Shown here: positions 1 through 9,980 of the stretch, one piece after another
How the letters are laid out: every line of letters begins with the position of its first letter
Position numbering within the stretch: position 1 is the first letter of the stretch
NCBI GenBank assembly: GCA_020466095.1
Contig: CM035807.1
Coordinates: forward strand, 24,828,129 to 24,892,128
From: Chlorops oryzae
Taxonomy: Eukaryota; Arthropoda; Insecta; Diptera; Chloropidae
DNA length: 64,000 nt
Direction of reading: 5' to 3'
Translations under genes and position numbers: made by a program
The notes under the pieces: generated by a model
What the model was told of the DNA's origin: nothing
Databases searched by the model: none
The model's input: the letters and a program-made list of their open reading frames with translations, nothing else

Positions 1-435
1 ATTGGGTTTTATGTCATATGACATAAGGCACAATTTCGCCATGATACAAGAAAACAAGATAGCGCCACTTCAGTACCGCTATTTTGAGGCTATCTTTGAG
101 AGCCGAAAATTGAGTTTGTGACGTCACTGAGCGAGAAATTGTTGTTGTTTCCCATGCTATTCAAAAAAGTAAAAAGCCGGTTTAACATGGGAAACAACAA
201 CAACGAATCGCGATTTTGAGTTTGTGACGTTTCCTCTCTCAAGTGGCGCTATCTTGTTTTCTTGTATCATGAATTTCGCCATGAAATTTTTGGGTCTTGT
301 GTCATTTTTTTTTCTTTGGGACTTATGTAATTTTTTTTTTTTTGGCCTTATGTCATAAAATTTTGGGTTTTATTTTTTGGGCCTTATGTCATTTTTTCTT
401 TGTGACTTATGTCATTTGTGCCTTATGTCATGTCG
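1..435. repeat. Degenerate TTATGTCAT-type tandem repeat, split by a foldback element
   Basis: Loosely repeated units around CCTTATGTCATTTTTT occur before 32 and again from 281 to 435, with the foldback element 41-270 lying in the middle. The units differ in length and in their T-runs, so this is an old, slippage-prone simple repeat. No coding potential is visible. Confidence 0.5.
41..270. mobile_element. Foldback/MITE with 30-bp perfect terminal inverted repeats
   Basis: Positions 41-70 (starting ATGATACAAGAAAACAAGAT) are the exact reverse complement of 241-270. A second, internal inverted pair centres on TTGTTGTTTCCCATG (near 143-158) and CATGGGAAACAACAACAA (near 186-203). The 9-bp direct repeat AATTTCGCC flanks the unit at 32-40 and 272-280 and may be the target duplication. 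There is no ORF, so it is non-autonomous. The superfamily is not recognised. Confidence 0.75.
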
Positions 436-445
436 CACATATATT

Positions 446-863
446 TACCCTGCAGGAAGCCTGTCGCCATATGGCCCCATGTCTATACTGTCCTCAGTAT
501 AGATAAGTGAACTAGTTCAAAAGTCATCAGCTTTTCCAAAGCGGTAGCAATAGAAAAGTTATACTGTCGAAAGGTATAGTTTATCTCTACTGACCATGTC
601 GACAACGTGTCTCCAACTAGTAACTCGTTGTGACTTTCTCTATGCACCGGTACTAGCGAAAGAGTACTCCTTTTGTCTACATAATAGCAACCGACATCAA
701 TAGCTCGTCATTAGCTTTGGTCTACATGTAGACATACAATGACAACTCAATGTTAAATGTCTATAGCGTAAAGCATTGCGGCGGGTATAGCTGGTCAGTA
801 GTACTGTCGACGCGTTCAGTAGTGAAAGAGTATAGATTCACTATTGTCATTTCCTGCAGGGTA
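446..863. mobile_element. TA-flanked MITE, CCCTGCAGGAA ends
   Basis: TACCCTGCAGGAA (446-458) is the reverse complement of TTCCTGCAGGGTA (851-863). If the outer TA is the duplicated target, the inverted repeat is CCCTGCAGGAA. The interior is rich in ACTAGT-like motifs and has no ORF. A related element with CCCTGTAGGAA ends lies at 31627-32115, so this is a family, probably a Tc1/mariner-type non-autonomous element. Confidence 0.6.
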
Positions 864-1224
864 CATATCATAAACTCCTAAAATTCTCCTAGACAAATTT
901 GTTCCCCCTAAACATGCCCCTAAGAATTTTTTCCCCCTAATCGGCCCCCTAAAAGTAGGAAAAATCCCTAAACTGACAATTCAATTGCTTTTGGGAAAAA
1001 CCATTCCCTTTTTATTTTGACATTAGAACCAGTGGTGTAGGGAGGGGGTTGTTTCGGGGGTGAACACTTCCTTCAACATGCGATGAATCACATAAAAACT
1101 CGAGAAAATAGTATTAACCCTCTAATTCCACAATTTTTTTTTCTATGAAATGTTCAGATATGACTAATTTTGGGTAGAAAAACACGAATCTGAAATTATT
1201 TTTTTTTTTCTAGAGACGGGCCAG

Positions 1225-1350
1225 GAATAAAGTTTTTGTGTTTTCCTCTTTGGTTTTTATCATTTTTTGTGGTATCCCAAAGGGTCCATGAGGCCTAAAT
1301 GTGCCCATCTTCATGGTGGCAGCCACATTAGCCTAACCTAACCTAAGTTT
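1225..1350 (+). repeat. SINE 3' part
   Basis: The stretch with GTGGTATCCCAAAGGGTCC, GAGGCCTAAATGTGCCCA and GGTGGCAGCCACATTAGCC, ending in CCTAACCTAACCTAA, matches the tail of the SINE at 29950-30160. The tRNA-like head is not recognisable here, so only the 3' part is present. Confidence 0.45.
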
Positions 1351-1743
1351 TCGAATTCCTTAAAACCCCTCCGAATATAGTTTTCTGCAAACGCCTCTGA
1401 TCTGAGTCATGAAATCATGAATAAAAAAATAAGATTAATAAAAATTCTTAGTTTTTGCATTTATATGCTTCGGAATACTTCTTAATATCCAGGCCCCTAT
1501 TTTGGGTGTGGCAAGCCGGGAATTGGACCATAGCGGCACTGTGAGAGGCTGCTATTTCACATAGAAATGCGAAAAAAGTACCCCATCAGTGCCGTCATAG
1601 GAGCGGCAAATATTGTTTTTTCCCACAGAGACAATAAAGCTGGATCGGGGCCTGTTAATACCACCAAAATATCCAAAATTTATCACTTTCGAATGATCTC
1701 TGATTTAAAAAAAAAAAAAAATCATTTTTTCCTTCAATTCCAG

Positions 1744-4700
1744 GTCGTTTGAAATTCTTCACCTTCACTGGCGATATGACCGTCCGCGTGGATACGACAT
1801 CCGCATGGCTCGGTCAAGTGTTCATGTCGCTCTCACAATTCGGATGCCAACAGAATTTCATGCAGCGCTACGTTTCGCTGAAATCACTTTCGGAGGTCAA
1901 AAGGTTGGAGGCGCAATTCTATCCCGACTGCTTTTCAATCTTTTCTTATTGCAATTTCAATAATTTTCCAGAGCCATGATGTCGAATATACCCATAATTT
2001 TCGTCTTCTTCTCGTTGTCATGGATATCCGGCATGGTCATTTACTCTACCTACGTCAATTGTGATCCATATGCCGATGGTTATATACAGAAGCGTGATGA
2101 GATTTTGCCATTCTTCGTCGAAGACCAATTGTCCATCATACCTGGCTTCGCGGGCATCTTTATGGCAATGCTCTTTAATGGCGCTCTATGGTGAGAGAAA
2201 TTTTCGAAATGAATTCCTTCAATTTATACGAAAATTACTTTTTAATTGCACAAACGAAACGCTGCTGCGGGCATGCATTTTTTTTTTTTTTAAAGAAATT
2301 CAATTAACTTCATCAAATAATCGTCAGAAATAAACGATGACAATATTCCATTCATTTCGCACTAATATTGGCACGACCAATTTATCGTCAAAATTATTCA
2401 TCGCCAAATTTTCCTCTCATTTTATATGAACATATATACATATATATATATATATATATTGTTCTTGTCTCATCATTCCAGCATGATGGTCTCGAATTTG
2501 AATTCATTGGCAACTGTTTGTTGGGAGGACTTTCTATCGCAATTGCCGCAATTCAAGGGACTCGCCGACAAGCAGCAATTAGGCGCACTCAAGGTTATAA
2601 CTGTCATTTGCGGTCTCATTATTATGGGTGTTGCCTTCGGCGTGGGCTTGCTATCGGGCGTAATTGAATCATCGATGTTAGCTTTCTCGGCGACATCTGG
2701 ACCGTTATTGGGCTGTTTCGTTCTGGCTATGTTGGTACCGTTCGCTAATTGGAAGGTATTTTGAGAATTGAAAGCCCAATTCAATTTCGTTTATTAATTG
2801 AATTGAATTTTTAAAAACAAAATTCATCCGCAGGGTACATCGGCTGGAATGATTGCTTCAGCGTCTTTTGTATTATGGATTATAGCTGGCACGTTTACCG
2901 TCACCAAAACTGATCAATTCTTAACAACGTCAACTGAAGTAAGAGAAATGCATTTAAATTTGCGAGAGCAAATCTAAAGATCATTTTGTTTTTCTTCACT
3001 TTTATAGGGATGTTCCAATCAAACTTTCGCCGAAACTATCCACAAGCCGAACTCATGGCTTATGAGTCAAATTACCAGCAGCCGTCAAACGGTTTTGAAT
3101 GAAACTTATGCCGAGTTCATTCCAACGAGCGTGCCAGAACGGTAATAAATTTAAATGACATGAAATTTTGGATATTTTCCGGGAATAATAGTGGTACTCA
3201 TGCACCTTCGCACATTTTCAGCCCGATTTTGAATATTCCTCGGGAACGAATTTCCGGGGAATTTACTTTGCTCTATCGAAATTTGTACGGAAAAAATTTA
3301 ACGAAGAGTGAAAAGCTTTCCCAATGATTTATGCTTCGCAAAATGAAGCAGGTTTTAGCGCAAACCATGTTCGAGCTGACTTACACAGTCAATCGAGTTT
3401 GAAAAATCGAAAAAAATATGTTGAAATTGGTTGAGGCCTTAAGGCTGGTCTCCAGTTCCCCAAGGAATGAAAACCTCCATATAAAAAAAAGCCAAAGAAA
3501 TGCTTAAGAAATATTTCTTCAAGAAATTTTCTGCATGCAGTCCCCAGTTCGGCAAAAAAGTAGTACATATTTTAATACGTTTTTTTGACATAAAATGTGC
3601 ACGGTAACCCAGGCTATCAGCAGAAATAATTGCAAATGAATTGTTTCTTGGAGAAATTTTGACAAGTGAGGTAGGTCAGTTGTGATTGTATAGAAATAGT
3701 GCATCCATTTTTCGGGTTTTTTTTTAAAAACATGGAGAAAAACCCCAAAAAAACCAAAAACGCTTAATAATTTTCTCAAACGAGAATAAACGCGAATTAA
3801 TATCGCTTGTTAAAGAGAGTAGAAGAATTTGCGCGCTTTTTATTCTGAACGTTTATAATCGCGCCTTTTTTTTTCTGTGTTTCGTTTCACTTTTTTGACA
3901 CATGTGACATATGACAGATTGCCTCTGTTGCACTAAAAAGTTCTGTAGTACTACCTTTTTTCCTCGGAGAAAAAATAGAAAATTTCTGCTGACATTCCTT
4001 ACCGAACTGGAGACCAGCCTTTAATTCGAAAAACGAAAGAAATTTTATATAAATATCATAAATTTGGGATCGTTCATTCAACGACGGAAAATTTGCGATC
4101 GCAGAACTTACGAAGACATTTTGCGAACGTGCATGAGTCCCACCAATAATCTTCCCCATTTGTGCTTTCATGAATATTTTCACGATTTCAATGGGAGAAA
4201 GTCACAGTGTAGAACATGGATAAGCTTGTAGTCAAATCAATTCAAAAATTGCCTGTCCTATGGCTGATTTTCAACAGTGCAATAATTCGTGGTCAAGAAT
4301 TCATTCAAATATTCAACATATGTAGACAAATGGAACCATTTTCAATCAAGTGCGCTTTTCATTGTAACTTGTTCCATATATTTGAATGTGTTTAATAACT
4401 GCATAAATTGTTACGCAAGAATTTCTGCGGTATTGGAAATCAGGCATTAGCCTATTTTAATCCACTTTCTTTTTTATTTGTTCAAATCTTTTTATATGTA
4501 GCCGTAAGGTTTTGCATTTTTAAAACTGAATTTCGATAACAAAAACTACCTTCATGAATTACCGTGATTGAATGCAATTTATGTTTCTTTACAGTACGCC
4601 GATGGAAACCTTCTACTCGATTAGCTATATGTACTACAGTTTGATTGGCACCGCGTTAACCGTTGTATTAGGAATTATTGTTAGCTATTTGACGCAGGAT

Positions 4701-5138
4701 GAAAAGGATTCGTACGACAGTAAATTGCTGCATCCGTTCGTTTTCAGACTTTGGCAACGCTTCGATGGCCCGAAACCCTATCACATAAAGGAGGATGTTG
4801 CCGATATGACTGCGGTCACGAATGGAAAGAGTGCACAAATCAATCATGCTTTCGATACGCAAAATGAATCGAATTTAGTAATTGGAAATGGCGATGGAAA
4901 TGGTCGAATTGTCGAAAACGGTATTGGCACGACGACGAATGCGAATGCGAATGGAAAGGATAAGGACAAGAATCCGATGGATGTTATTTTTACACAAGCG
5001 CCTTCATCATTTACACAAACGCACAATGGCAATATACACGATGATCAGATAACAATAATACCCGAAAGTATATCGCAACAGGAATTGATACGAGAAAGTG
5101 GAACGTATCGAAGATTTAATGAGAAGGATTTAGTATGA
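1744..5138 (+). CDS. SLC5-family sodium-coupled monocarboxylate transporter-like protein, 3' seven exons (5' partial)
   Basis: Exons 1744-1903, 1972-2190, 2482-2755, 2834-2938, 3008-3141 and 4595-5138 join in one frame with GT..AG introns; earlier exons lie outside the window. This is the C-terminal half of a sodium:solute symporter. The first exon resembles the cytoplasmic-loop and helix segment of the SMCT branch (AWLGQVFMSLSQFGCQQNFMQRY); later exons give several hydrophobic helices, a Cys-containing extracellular loop (near GCSNQTF) and a final helix (YYSLIGTALTVVLGIIVSYL). A cytoplasmic tail of about 110 residues, rich in Asn/Gly, follows. Members of this family carry monocarboxylates, iodide, vitamins or similar solutes with Na+ across the plasma membrane; the substrate cannot be read here. 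The 1.45-kb intron 3142-4594 contains a TTAA-flanked element. AATAAA at 5636 could end the transcript. Confidence 0.85.
3439..4024. mobile_element. TTAA-flanked MITE in transporter intron
   Basis: The left end, TTAA then GGCTGGTCTCCAGTTC (3439-3458), is mirrored at the right by GAACTGGAGACCAGCC followed by TTTAA (4003-4024), and the match runs on through AAGGAATG. There is no transposase ORF. The TTAA target suggests a piggyBac-type non-autonomous element. Its ends resemble those of the element at 26154-26897. Confidence 0.65.
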
Positions 5139-7450
5139 TGATTGTCGAGTGCATACTAAGTAATCGAATGGGGTATATAAGCCCAAAAATTAACGACTTA
5201 ATAGAGTTTTAATGAATTGAAAAGTTCGCTTAGGCTAAGGAAACAATGATAAGTGCCTCAACTACTTATATTATAGGTACGTAATTTAGTTCTCGAATTA
5301 GAATACACATCAAAGAACATTTGTTAGAAAATATGTAATTGATTCGCTCTCGGGCATATATGAATTTAGTTGTTAAGATTTATGCATGTTCTGGATATAT
5401 TGTATACTTAGATCATTTAACGTGGAATCGTGTGGAACGCCTGTTGGAACTTTGAGACGACTTTATATATATATACTGTGATCATAATATTATGAAAAAG
5501 CTATCTTTATTCTGATCCTTGATATTAAGTCGTATTGTATTTTAAATAATACTTACTTATACGAGTACTTAATTCTAAATAAGTTTAATTACTTTTTATT
5601 TTAATATTATTGAAGAAAAAAAAAAAACGGAAAATAATAAATATTTAATGCGCCTCATTTTCTTATTTTTTATTTGTACGAGTTTATTGCATTTATGAGG
5701 TTTCCAATTAAGAAACGATCATTAGTTGGAGGTCATAACAGTTAAAGTCGAAAAATCACGTGAACTGGTTGGACCAGATCCCAGAGCCATTGTTTCGATT
5801 GTAAAACATATTCCCTTTTGTTTAAAGTTATGTTGACTTTGACTATATATTATTTATTCAAGCATGCTCTAGAAATCGAATTCGAACAAGAAAATTCGAA
5901 ATTGCTTAGATTTCTATTGAAAGCACATATGATTCATTCGTGGCGATCTTTCCATATACACTCCAATAAAAATAAACTAATTTACCACATTCGACTACAA
6001 CCTCCAGTGAAACACCTCCACACAACGCGTTCATTACATTGCATCCCGTTCTGTTCTATTGTCACGATTTGCATCCCTTAAGCTAAACGAGATCATTTCA
6101 GGATATATTTTTGATTAAATAGCTTAGCCGTTTAAATGAGGTTTTATGGGGAGTTCCAACACTACGGAAAAAATTTTTTAAATTTTCTTATTGATTCGAA
6201 AAACCATCCGACGCTCAAGCTATTATAGTTGGTCTCTACTTTGATCTATACGAAGAAAGTCTGAACTGATAGTAAAATTAGTTTCAGAAGCTTGGGTTTT
6301 TGTTTTATCGGTGGCTTATGTTCATTGATCCCTACCTAATGAAGAAACATAAGTTTAACTGAAGTTTAGGCTTTGTCCTTTATTTTATTCATTTTTCTGG
6401 TGATATTAATAAACCCCGTTCCAGTGTAGTATAACTTATTACTAATAAGTACATACTAGGGTGTCCGAAATTTTTTTTTTTTTGGAAATATTAAAATGTC
6501 CACACGGAATTCGAAAGATAATTGTCTAAAAATATTTTGAGCATTTTTTCAGATTTTTTGAAGGACGTTTAGAGGTCGCGCAAATAAATTTTATGGGGAA
6601 ACCTCCACTTTTGAGGGAAGCATTGTAATTTATACCTCAAATCGATGCCTAAGTGTAAAATTTTATTGTGAAATGTAATCAGGTTCAAAGATTGTGAATT
6701 GAGCTTTATTTTGGGTCGTACAGAAGGGGGCTTAAAATCGTTTTTCAGGACTGAAATGAAGTTTTTTTGAAAAACCAAAAAAAAATAATAATAAAACTCG
6801 TTTTAAATGTAAAATATGAGTATGCAGATTTAAAGTCCAATCAATTCTTAGCAAATAAAAAACAATGTTTTTTACCTTTTATTTTGACGAAGCTATGCTA
6901 ATTTAAAATTTGTACTCACCTGTGTGTTCGCGATTTTTGGTTTTCGATTTATGGTGTCTTTTATTTAACCGAAGGCAATTTGGTCACCCTAATTAATTGA
7001 CTGAATTTTTATCGATTTAACAGATTTGGGGGCGTTGCATTCACCAAAAGCAATGGAACAAATTTGTTAAGTTCCACGTTAATTTAAGTTTTCATACACA
7101 GCACCATCGAAAGACGCACTCAATCAAAGAAAAGGATTCCAAATATCCCTGGGTAATTTTTTCCAGCGGATTTGAAAAAAAATCGGTCATTCTAAGCACA
7201 TAGGAAAGCTAATGTAAAGGGAGCAAGAACCTTTTAAGGAAAGGTAATGACATTTTCTCTTCCAGACGCTTGAATGTATAGGATATTTATAGGATTTTTA
7301 GAATAGGGCTATTTATCTCAAGTATACTATAGTTGCGCTGTCTACAGAGAAGATAAAGACACTTTGTAGGCACTAGGACCTGCGATTTTAAGAAAATTTT
7401 TAGCTGACCTGCATTTGAGTTAGTAACGCTTCGTTTATGTTTGCTTAGTT
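5139..7450. other. Transporter 3' UTR and intergenic DNA
   Basis: This stretch holds the AT-rich 3' UTR of the transporter (AATAAA at 5636-5641) and then intergenic sequence. The ORFs at 5818-6081 and 6569-6778 have no recognisable composition or motif. A possible TIR element lies at 6455-6993. No other gene is seen. Confidence 0.6.
6455..6993. mobile_element. Possible TIR element, AGGGTGWCC ends
   Basis: CTAGGGTGTCCGAAATT at about 6455 is mirrored imperfectly by TTTGGTCACCCTAATT ending near 6993. There is no ORF with transposase motifs. The inverted repeat is short and imperfect, so the limits are approximate. Confidence 0.35.
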
Positions 7451-7948
7451 TCATATATTTCTCAAGCCAAAAATGGCTGATTGTTTGATAAACTCATCCA
7501 ACTTCGCTTGAAATAGGTCCGAGGTGACGGGTGTTCCAGGAGTCCACAATGGGTCACGAACAACGTATTCAACCCATATTTTAGAATACATTTGCTGCAG
7601 CAGTTCTTTAACGTTTAACGCACTCGTATCCGTATTTAACACAAATCTGTAGAAATTTCATTTCAGTATAAATAGGTATCTAAATTGGTGGATAAAAATG
7701 ACTTACTTGAGTCCTGAAGGAGTCTCTAAGTAATGTAAAGCGTAGCGGGTTGTTTTGTAAAACAGGAATCCTTCTTTCGGATCAGACGGCGATATTTTGT
7801 TAACAAAAGACTTAATCGAGTATAGCATTCCATACGTTAACTTGGCTTCCTCTTCCATTGTAATGCCGGACTTTTTCGTACGATTCCATTCGGCGTAGTA
7901 CAAAAGCGTGCCGAATTTGTCGAATATGTATAAGTTAAAAACAGTCAT
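7451..7948 (-). CDS. TRAPPC1: Trafficking protein particle complex subunit 1 (Bet5 homologue)
   Basis: Two exons on the minus strand, 7707-7948 and 7451-7646, joined across a 60-nt intron (GTAAGT..CTACAG), give about 145 residues, the normal size for TRAPPC1. The start MTVFNLYIFDKFGTLLYY is the longin-like beta strand and helix typical of Bet5/TRAPPC1, followed by the YAEWNRTKKSG segment and the YGMLYSIKSFVNKISP helix. The C-terminal half contains YSKIWVEYVVRDPLW. TRAPPC1 is a core subunit of the TRAPP complexes, which act as guanine nucleotide exchange factors for Rab1/Ypt1 in ER-to-Golgi traffic and autophagy. No frame break is seen. It is convergent with the transporter upstream and divergent from EPG5. 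Confidence 0.95.
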
Positions 7949-9293
7949 ATCTCTTAATCAAGTATTAATTGCTCTCAATAAAGTTCTAGTTATTTTCTTC
8001 GAATTTATTATTGTTTTCTTAAAAGACAGTTGAGAATATCAATAGCAGCTGATGATATCAACAGCTGTGTGTAGAGATGCCATCACAAGGTGTTTGTGTT
8101 GCTATTAATCCCAGACGGACATTATCGCATCCCAGCCGGACATTATCGCATGCTTGAAAAAATCATTAATGCAGAAGAAGTGAAGCATTCATATGTAAAG
8201 AGAGCAATTGGTGCTTTTTCGAATGATCTTCTAGTGAAAATATCACAGAAGCAAGAGCTCGTTGCAACAGATCCTTCTTCAAATGAAATTTTCATTTGAA
8301 AGAGGGTTGTATACTCCTATTTTCAGTGAAGATCCTATGAAATATTCATGACAATATGTTTTTAAATCTGTGTGCTATAATTCTCAGAAGCTTTAAAATT
8401 TTGTTGTACTTAAGATGTTTTAAGAATTGAAACTCTTAAGTCTTTCCAAAGGCGATAATGTGTCACAATCACGAAGTGACGAAATATGACCATATCCGCC
8501 AATTTTTTAAAAATATTCTTTTTGTTTTCCTCTCGTTCATGTTAGCAGCATAAACTCTATTTTCAAAAGAAATAATCATGCACGTTTTATCCATTTCAGC
8601 CAGCCAGTACTTTTTGTACTTTTTGTCCAAATGAAGTTTTCATGCGGACAAGAGTCATACACTCATTTACCTAATGAATAACACATGAATTTGAGTACTA
8701 AAATCTGAAAATTATTGAAATAAAAAAGTTATATGCTACCAATGAATTTCACATTCGAAGTACTACAGGGTTAGTAAATGCTGAGTATCGTACAAGTTAA
8801 ACTGTTTAATTTCAGACCAGCTTCGTAAGTACTGACAGAAAGTGATAACTTTCCGTCTAGGGTTCCGATTACATCAAATCAGTTACTAAAACTTTAATTT
8901 TTAATTTTCAAGACGCACTCTGAATATGTGAAGCAAATGACACAGCGATTCTACAACTTTCTGTTACGAGGCCAGATCTCAAATCAGTCTATAAGTCAGT
9001 TATCTGATTCAAACGTAACTTAACTTTAACTAACGTTATTATAATTGAAAGCTGACATTGCTTATTAAATGTCAATATATTTTAAGTTTTATTATATATA
9101 AAGCTGACTTGATAGTTTTAGTGCATTTTATATGGAAGCAATTACTGAAACTTAATTTGACTTGAGATAAGAATCTGTGGAAATCAGATTTCTATAAGTT
9201 AGGTTTAGTTACGTTCAATCAAGAGTAACTGCGCCTTAAGGTTTTTGATTCATTCGTTTGCTAAAAATCACCACAAAACGACGACTATTAGCG
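7949..9293. other. Intergenic region between TRAPPC1 and EPG5
   Basis: No convincing gene is present. A short imperfect direct repeat (GGACATTATCGCAT, twice near 8117-8150) lies in a 69-codon ORF that I do not regard as a gene. The remainder is AT-rich unique-looking sequence. Confidence 0.5.
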
Positions 9294-9805
9294 CTGTTCA
9301 TATTAGGCGACAAATCAGCGCGACAACGATAGTTTGTGGGCAAGGGACGTTCGGGGTAGAGAGATGAGTCTTTGTCGTACGTAGTCGGCGACACGGATTG
9401 TACTTGTCTTTCTCATCATAAAAGTAGTGCTGCCATATACACGTAAATGTTCTTTTCCTATAAAGAAGCATATTTAGATTTCCGAAATAATTTTAAAAGC
9501 TAAGTTAAATATTGAAATGAATAATTTTAGAGAATAGCCGACATTTTCTCAAAAACCAACTTTTGTACCAAAATATTTTATATAAAACCATAGTAATAAA
9601 TTCAATTTCTTATATCAAGAGCTTAGGAGATTTTTAATTGAGATTTTAGGTATTTCAATATATGTATGTCTTCGGGCTAAACTGCATAAAACCAGTTTCT
9701 TTTTATTGTCCAAATGTCGCTGAGACAATTTTTACTGATGTGCACACGAAGGCGACATTAAAAGAGAATTCACTGTGTCGCTTGATTGGCGCCTAATATG
9801 AACAG
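9294..9805. mobile_element. MITE in the EPG5 upstream region
   Basis: CTGTTCATATTAGGCG (9294-9309) is the exact reverse complement of CGCCTAATATGAACAG (9790-9805). The similarity extends inward imperfectly (CAAATCAGCGCGACA against CAATCAAGCGACACA). It has no ORF and ends about 175 bp before the EPG5 start codon, so it may lie in or next to the promoter. Confidence 0.6.
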
Positions 9806-9980
9806 GGACTTACGATAAATACGGTGTCGAGACGACCTGTAACGCTTGAGCTGTCACTTTGTCAAAGATCAAAAGCAAAACATAACAATCTCATTGTTCT
9901 GCGAAGTAAAAAACAACAACAAAGTGTAAATACGCCTCGACTTTCAATGATGAAAAAATAGTCTTTGGAGATTAAGAATA

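Noticed and set aside
1489..1660. Possible TIR element with CAGGCCCC ends
   Set aside because: Only about 8-10 matching bases with no target duplication; within chance.
5818..6081. 87-codon ORF after the transporter
   Set aside because: No signal peptide, domain or promoter, and AT-driven composition.
8090..8299. 69-codon ORF with repeated GHYRIPAGHYRM
   Set aside because: The repeat reflects a short DNA duplication; there is no support for translation.
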